Shown: one piece after another, positions 59,874-64,000 of the stretch
How the letters are laid out: every line of letters starts with the position of its first letter
Position numbering within the stretch: the first letter of the stretch is position 1
Source: Melaminivora sp034675505
GTDB taxonomy: Bacteria > Pseudomonadota > Gammaproteobacteria > Burkholderiales > Burkholderiaceae_C
Direction: 5' to 3'
Assembly: GCA_034675505.1 (NCBI GenBank)
Contig: JAUCDD010000033.1
Location: 1-64,000 of the forward strand
DNA: 64,000 nt
Made by a program: the position numbers and the translations under genes
The notes under the pieces: generated by a model
Databases searched by the model: none
What the model saw: the letters and a program-made list of their open reading frames with translations, nothing else
What the model was told of the DNA's origin: nothing

Positions 59874-61052
59874 ATGCAACTCACGCACGAGCACCGCGAG
59901 ATCCAGAAGACCCTCAAGCGCTTCATCGACGAGGAGATCAACCCCCATGTGGACGCGTGGGAGGCGGCCGAGATCTTCCCCGCGCACGAGGTCTTCAAGA
60001 AGCTGGGCGACCTGGGGCTGCTGGGCCTGACCAAGCCCGAGGAATACGGCGGCGCCGGGCTGGACTACTCCTACGGCATGGCCATGGCCGAGACGCTGGG
60101 CCACATCCATTGCGGCGGCGTGCCCATGGCGATCGGCGTGCAGACCGATATGTGCACCCCGGCGCTGGCGCGCTACGGCAGCGATGAACTCAAGCGCCAG
60201 TTCCTCGCGCCGGCCATCGCCGGCGACATGGTGGGCTGCATCGGCGTCTCCGAGCCCGGCGCGGGCAGCGACGTGTCGGCCATCAAGAGCCACGCGCGCA
60301 AGGATGGCGATGACTACGTGATCACCGGCCAGAAGATGTGGATCACCAACAGCCTGCAGGCCGACTGGATGTGCATGCTGGTCAACACCGGCGACGGGCC
60401 GGCGCACAAGAACAAGAGCCTGGTCATGGTGCCGCTGCGGGGTGGCCGGGGCGGGCAGCTGACGCCGGGCGTGGAAGTGGCGCAGAAGATCCGCAAGATC
60501 GGCATGGACAGCAGCGACACGGGCCTGTTGTACTTCGACGAAGTGCGCGTGCCGCAGCGCTATTTGATCGGGCAGGAGGGCCACGGCTTCATCTACCAGA
60601 TGCAGCAGTTCCAGGAAGAGCGCCTGTGGTGCGCGGCCAATAGCCTGCAGTCGCTCACCAACTGCATCGCCTGGACCATCGAATGGGCGCAGGAGCGCCA
60701 GATGTTTGGCAGCACGCTGGCCGACCAGCAATGGGTGCAGTTCAAGCTGGCCGAGCTGCAGACCGAGGTGGAGGCGCTGCGCGCTCTGACCTGGCGCGCC
60801 GGCGAGCTGTACATCGGCGGGCAGGACGTGCTGCAGCTGGCCAGCATGGCCAAGCTGAAAGCCGGGCGCCTCTCGCGCCAGGTGTCCGACACCTGCCTGC
60901 AGTTCTGGGGCGGCATGGGCTTCACGCTGGAGAACAAGGTGTCGCGCCAGTTCCGCGACGGCCGCCTGGGCTCCATCGGCGGTGGCGCCGACGAGGTCAT
61001 GCTGGGCATCATCGCCAAGACCATGGGCATCGCCAAGCGCCCGGCGCGCTGA
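59874..61052 (+). CDS. Acyl-CoA dehydrogenase (citronellyl-CoA dehydrogenase AtuD-like)
   Basis: Flavoprotein of 392 residues that introduces an alpha-beta double bond into an acyl-CoA. Family motifs are IGVSEPGAGSDVSAIK (FAD and substrate contacts), KMWITNS and the C-terminal QFWGGMGFTLENKVSRQFRD. The catalytic base is probably E248 or E249 in QFQEERL. It lies 41 bases after the carboxyltransferase gene. Its place after atuC and before the hydratase equals that of atuD; in leucine (liu) operons the dehydrogenase precedes the carboxyltransferase. Specificity is inferred from context. Confidence 0.85.
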   Translation: MQLTHEHREIQKTLKRFIDEEINPHVDAWEAAEIFPAHEVFKKLGDLGLLGLTKPEEYGGAGLDYSYGMAMAETLGHIHCGGVPMAIGVQTDMCTPALARYGSDELKRQFLAPAIAGDMVGCIGVSEPGAGSDVSAIKSHARKDGDDYVITGQKMWITNSLQADWMCMLVNTGDGPAHKNKSLVMVPLRGGRGGQLTPGVEVAQKIRKIGMDSSDTGLLYFDEVRVPQRYLIGQEGHGFIYQMQQFQEERLWCAANSLQSLTNCIAWTIEWAQERQMFGSTLADQQWVQFKLAELQTEVEALRALTWRAGELYIGGQDVLQLASMAKLKAGRLSRQVSDTCLQFWGGMGFTLENKVSRQFRDGRLGSIGGGADEVMLGIIAKTMGIAKRPAR

Positions 61053-61065
61053 AGGGCGGGAGCGC

Positions 61066-61875
61066 ATGAGCGATGAACTGCTGATAGCGCGCCAGCCGCT
61101 GGCCGCTGGTTTCGTCGAGACCTGGATCCTGAACGCCCCGGCCAGCCGCAACGCTTTGAGCGACGGCATGGTGGATGCGCTGCTGGCCGCGGCCGGGCGC
61201 GCCCGCGGCGACACCGCCTTGCGCGGCGTGGTGCTGCGCGGCGCGGGCGGGCATTTCTGCGCCGGCGGCAGCCTGGGCGGCTTTGCTCGCGCCATCGGCC
61301 AGCCGCTGGAGGGCGGCGCGGCCGACCCGCTGGTGCCCATGAACCGCCGCTTCGGCGCGCTGCTGGAGGCGCTCAGCGCGCTGCCGCAGTGGCTGATCGC
61401 GGTGGTGGAGGGCGCGGCCATGGGCGGCGGCGTGGGCCTGGTGTGCTGCGCCGACCATGTGCTGGCGGCCGAGGGTGCGCAGTTCGCCACGCCCGAGGTG
61501 ACGCTGGGCGTGGTGCCGGCGCAGATCGCGCCCTTCGTGCTGCGCCGCCTGGGGCCGGCGTGCGCGCGCCGCTGGCTGCTCACGGGCGAGCGCCAGGGCG
61601 CAGAGGCGGCGTTGCAGGCCGGCCTGGTGGACGAGCTGGCGCCCGCAGGCGGACTGGACGCGGCGCTGGCCCGCGCCATCGCCCGGCACGGCGCTGCGGC
61701 GCCGCAGGCGGTGGCGGCTACCAAACGGCTGTTGGCCGACGCGGGAACGCCGCTGCCCCAGCTGCTGGACAGCGCGGCGCATGCCTTTGCAACATGCCTG
61801 CGCGGGCTCGAGGCGGCGCAGGGCCTGGCAGCCTTTGCCGAGCGCCGGCCGGCGCCCTGGAAGGCGCCGGCGTGA
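61066..61875 (+). CDS. Enoyl-CoA hydratase/isomerase family protein (AtuE-like)
   Basis: Crotonase-fold protein of 269 residues. Oxyanion-hole segments GGHFCAGGSLGGF (61-73) and EGAAMGGGVGLVCCAD (115-130) are present. The two glutamates of classical hydratases are not both in place, so hydration chemistry may differ. In the atu pathway the corresponding enzyme hydrates isohexenylglutaconyl-CoA. The ATG is 13 bases after the dehydrogenase stop. The 222 bases after it hold a palindromic repeat and a duplicated gene start. Confidence 0.83.
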   Translation: MSDELLIARQPLAAGFVETWILNAPASRNALSDGMVDALLAAAGRARGDTALRGVVLRGAGGHFCAGGSLGGFARAIGQPLEGGAADPLVPMNRRFGALLEALSALPQWLIAVVEGAAMGGGVGLVCCADHVLAAEGAQFATPEVTLGVVPAQIAPFVLRRLGPACARRWLLTGERQGAEAALQAGLVDELAPAGGLDAALARAIARHGAAAPQAVAATKRLLADAGTPLPQLLDSAAHAFATCLRGLEAAQGLAAFAERRPAPWKAPA

Positions 61876-61898
61876 AGTGGGCGCAGCGCTTTGGGGGC

Positions 61899-61924
61899 CC
61901 CCTCTCCCGCCGGCGGGAGAGAGG
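61899..61924. repeat. Palindromic repeat of a second family
   Basis: CCCTCTCCCGCC pairs with GGCGGGAGAGAGGG (two-base bulge) as a strong hairpin, followed by AAAAA. The same CTCCC-GCGGG-type palindrome occurs at 313-350. It may stabilise the upstream mRNA or attenuate transcription into the biotin carboxylase gene. Confidence 0.6.
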
Positions 61925-61960
61925 GAAAAACCGATGCTCGCGGCGCACGGGCCAACAAAT

Positions 61961-62128
61961 GATCCCGCCGCTAGGAAGCTATCTATGAAAAAAATCCTCA
62001 TCGCCAACCGCGGTGGTCCTGCCATAGGCAGGGCGCAGCAGATTGCCCTGGCCCGCGCAGCGGGCAGGCGGGCGATCTCGCCGCAAGGGAGCTACCCGTG
62101 AAAAAAATCCTCATCGCCAACCGCGGCG
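61961..62128 (+). repeat. Imperfect 55-bp direct duplication of a gene start
   Basis: 61961-62015 and 62074-62128 match at all but about seven positions, 113 bases apart, including the leader and the first nine codons (ATG/GTG then AAAAAAATCCTCATCGCC). The first copy opens a 38-codon reading frame (61985-62101) that stops at TGA overlapping the GTG start of the biotin carboxylase gene (GTGA). It may be a tandem duplication remnant that now acts as a coupled leader peptide, or an assembly artefact. Confidence 0.75.
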
Positions 62129-64000
62129 AGATCGCCCGCCGCGTCATCCACACCGCCCGGCGCATGGGAATCGAAACCATCGCCGTCTATTCCGACCCGG
62201 ACGCCGACGCCCTGCACGTGCGCGAGGCCACGCAGTCCGTGGCCCTGGGCGGCGCCGCCAGCGGCGACAGCTACCTGCGCATCGACAAGCTGCTGGCGGC
62301 CGCGCGCACCAGCGGCGCCGATGCCGTGCACCCGGGCTATGGCTTCCTGAGCGAGAACGCCGAATTCGCCCAGGCCGTGCAGGACGCGGGCCTGGCCTGG
62401 ATCGGCCCGCCGCCCGCGGCCATCCGCGCTTTGGGCAGCAAGGCCGGCGCCAAGCAGCTGGCGCAGCAGCACGGCGTGCCCTGCCTGCCGGGCTACGCGG
62501 GCGGCGACCAGTCGGACGAGCGCTTTGCCGCCGAGGCGGCGCGCATCGGCTTTCCCGCCATGGTCAAGGCGGTGGCCGGCGGCGGCGGGCGCGGCATGCG
62601 CCTGGTGACCGAAGCCGCCCAACTGCCTGCGGCTCTGGCCAGCGCGCGCTCGGAGGCGCTGGCCGGCTTCGGCTGCGGCGACCTGCTGATCGAGCGCGCC
62701 CTGCTGGCGCCGCGCCACGTCGAGGTGCAGGTCTTTGCCGACGCTTTAGGCCACTGCATCCACCTGGGCGAGCGCGACTGCTCGGTGCAAAGGCGCCACC
62801 AGAAACTCATCGAGGAGTCCCCCAGCCCGGCGGTGGATGAGGCCCTGCGCGCGCGCATGGGCGCTGCCGCCGTGGCGCTGGCGCAGGCGGCTGGCTATGT
62901 GGGCGCAGGCACGGTGGAGTTTCTGCTCGATGGCAGCGACTTCTACCTGATGGAGATGAACACCCGGCTGCAGGTGGAGCACCCGGTGACCGAGGCGCTC
63001 ACCGGGCTGGACCTGGTGGAGTGGCAGATCCGCGTGGCGCGCGGCGAGCCGCTGCCGCTGGCCCAGCAGGACGTGCGCCTGCAAGGCCACGCCATCGAGG
63101 TGCGCCTATGCGCCGAGGACGCGCAGTTCCACCCGCACACCGGGCGCGTGCTGCATGTCGCGGCGCCCGCTGGCGCCAGCGCCTTCGAGCGCGCCGCGCC
63201 CGGCCAGCTGCGCTTCGACCACGCACTGCAGCCGGGCGGCGAGGTCACGCCGCATTACGACTCCATGCTGGGCAAGCTGATCGTGCACGCACCCACGCGC
63301 GCCGAGGCGATCGACGCGCTCATCCAGGCGCTGGCGCAGGCCAGCGTGCTGGGCCTGCCCACCAACCGCGCCTTCCTGGCCGAGTGCCTGGCGCACCCCG
63401 TGTTTCGCGCCGGCCAGGCCCTGGTGCCGTTTCTTGCGGAACATGCCCCGGAGATTCGCGGATCGCTATTAAAAATAGAGCAAACTATTGGCTTTACATG
63501 CGGGCTGACGGCCATTTTTGCTAAAAATGCTGCCCTGCAGGCCGCGTCCGGCCTGCCGTGCCGGTTGCAGCGGCCGGTGCGGCTGCGCCAGCAGGGGCAG
63601 GCGCACGACGCGGTGCTGCGCCAGCTGGGCGGCGGCGAGCTGCTGCTGGAGGGCCCCGGCGGGGCGCCGGCGCAGCGCCTGCAGCTGGCGCCGCAGGCCG
63701 ACGGCAGCGTGCGCGTGCGCCGGTGCGGCGCGCCGGGCGCCGACCCCGCCATGGCGGCGGACCTGTACGTTCGCAGCGTGGCCGTGGGCCAGCACCGCTG
63801 GCACTGGCAGGCGGGCAGCGCCGAGGGCTGGGTCGAGGACGCCTCACACGAGCCCGCCGCGCGGGCCGGCGCCGCCGGCGGGGCCAGCGAGCTGCGCGCA
63901 CCGTTCAACGGCCGCGTGGCTGCGCTGGCGGCCCAGCCCGGCCAGCGTTTGTCGGCGGGCGATGCGGTGCTGGTCATCGAATCCATGAAGCTGGAGCACA
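62098..64000 (+). CDS. Acyl-CoA carboxylase biotin carboxylase/biotin carrier (alpha) subunit, AtuF-like (3' end outside window)
   Basis: Biotin-dependent alpha subunit. It starts at GTG 62098 (KKILIANRGEIARRVI). The biotin carboxylase domain has the ATP-grasp glycine loop AGGGGRGMRLV (about residue 160), ERDCSVQRRHQKLIEE and MNTRLQVEHPVTE. A BT-like linker is about 450-590, and the biotinyl motif ESMKLE has its lysine at residue 631, ten bases before the window ends. Codons 456-477 derive from a sense interspersed repeat. It pairs with the carboxyltransferase encoded upstream. Substrate by context: geranyl-CoA or a related 3-methyl-branched enoyl-CoA. Confidence 0.85.
   Translation, partial: MKKILIANRGEIARRVIHTARRMGIETIAVYSDPDADALHVREATQSVALGGAASGDSYLRIDKLLAAARTSGADAVHPGYGFLSENAEFAQAVQDAGLAWIGPPPAAIRALGSKAGAKQLAQQHGVPCLPGYAGGDQSDERFAAEAARIGFPAMVKAVAGGGGRGMRLVTEAAQLPAALASARSEALAGFGCGDLLIERALLAPRHVEVQVFADALGHCIHLGERDCSVQRRHQKLIEESPSPAVDEALRARMGAAAVALAQAAGYVGAGTVEFLLDGSDFYLMEMNTRLQVEHPVTEALTGLDLVEWQIRVARGEPLPLAQQDVRLQGHAIEVRLCAEDAQFHPHTGRVLHVAAPAGASAFERAAPGQLRFDHALQPGGEVTPHYDSMLGKLIVHAPTRAEAIDALIQALAQASVLGLPTNRAFLAECLAHPVFRAGQALVPFLAEHAPEIRGSLLKIEQTIGFTCGLTAIFAKNAALQAASGLPCRLQRPVRLRQQGQAHDAVLRQLGGGELLLEGPGGAPAQRLQLAPQADGSVRVRRCGAPGADPAMAADLYVRSVAVGQHRWHWQAGSAEGWVEDASHEPAARAGAAGGASELRAPFNGRVAALAAQPGQRLSAGDAVLVIESMKLEH
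63465..63528 (+). repeat. Interspersed repeat copy inside the biotin carboxylase gene
   Basis: Plus-strand copy: GCTATTAAAAATAGAGC, GCGGGCTGACGGCC, then ATTTTTGCTAAAAA. It is sense and in frame; its AT-rich codons (TTA, ATA, AAA) stand out against the gene's GC-rich usage. Confidence 0.8.

Overview
The window is a gene-dense piece of a high-GC betaproteobacterial chromosome, most likely from the family Comamonadaceae (Acidovorax/Comamonas relatives). The support is gene order (nuo genes followed by DUF2818 and DUF1178 genes; pyrG-kdsA-eno-ftsB; tsaE-amiC near mutL), Bug-type solute-binding protein use, and a short interspersed repeat family that I associate with this group from memory. No rRNA, tRNA, CRISPR array, prophage or insertion sequence was seen, and no gap between genes reaches 300 bases.

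Layout. 1-11534: nuoE (5' end missing) to nuoN, the respiratory NADH dehydrogenase operon, with ATGA overlaps at nuoE/F, nuoG/H and nuoJ/K; two small conserved genes follow (to 12364). 12379-19761: a hypothetical gene and an orphan ABC ATPase with overlapping divergent starts, then gdhA, mutL, dedA, a glycine-zipper lipoprotein and amiC. 19758-23441: tsaE, queG, a Bug-type binding protein and xerD. 23525-26079: two adjacent EAL-HDOD signalling paralogues. 26152-28552: a ferritin-like DUF455 gene, a gamma-carbonic anhydrase and hslO. 28656-33238 (minus): pyrG-kdsA-DUF1330-eno-ftsB, closed by a clear terminator; kdsA carries a one-base frameshift. 33332-38409: coaBC-dut, lipoproteins, a SlyD-like isomerase and a RoxA-type hydroxylase. 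38595-45047 (minus): metallo-beta-lactamase-fold gene, bamC, dapA, a methyltransferase, a frameshifted MFS transporter and an acyl-CoA synthetase. 45200-51432: parE, parC and a chemoreceptor. 51548-53436: a three-gene sulfur module (YeeE/YedE, TusA-like, DsrE-like). 53500-56513: a RidA-family gene and comEC. 56587-64000: a TetR-controlled operon of SDR, carboxyltransferase, acyl-CoA dehydrogenase, enoyl-CoA hydratase and biotin carboxylase. Its order matches the acyclic terpene (atu) pathway, not leucine degradation.

The strongest signal outside ordinary genes is a family of about 60-70 bp imperfect repeats, twelve copies in both orientations. Each has a short AT-rich inverted repeat followed by a GCCGGC-type palindrome and a GGAGGCC-ATTT end. 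Seven lie wholly inside conserved genes (nuoG, mutL, DUF455, coaBC, a methyltransferase, comEC, the biotin carboxylase gene), where they stay in frame, and one supplies the last codons and stop of dedA. Second, three probable single-base homopolymer insertions disrupt kdsA, an MFS gene and a methyltransferase start. This suggests either recent decay or systematic sequencing error. Third, several genes have a TANAAT-like hexamer 6-9 bases before the start codon, which would give leaderless or nearly leaderless mRNAs.
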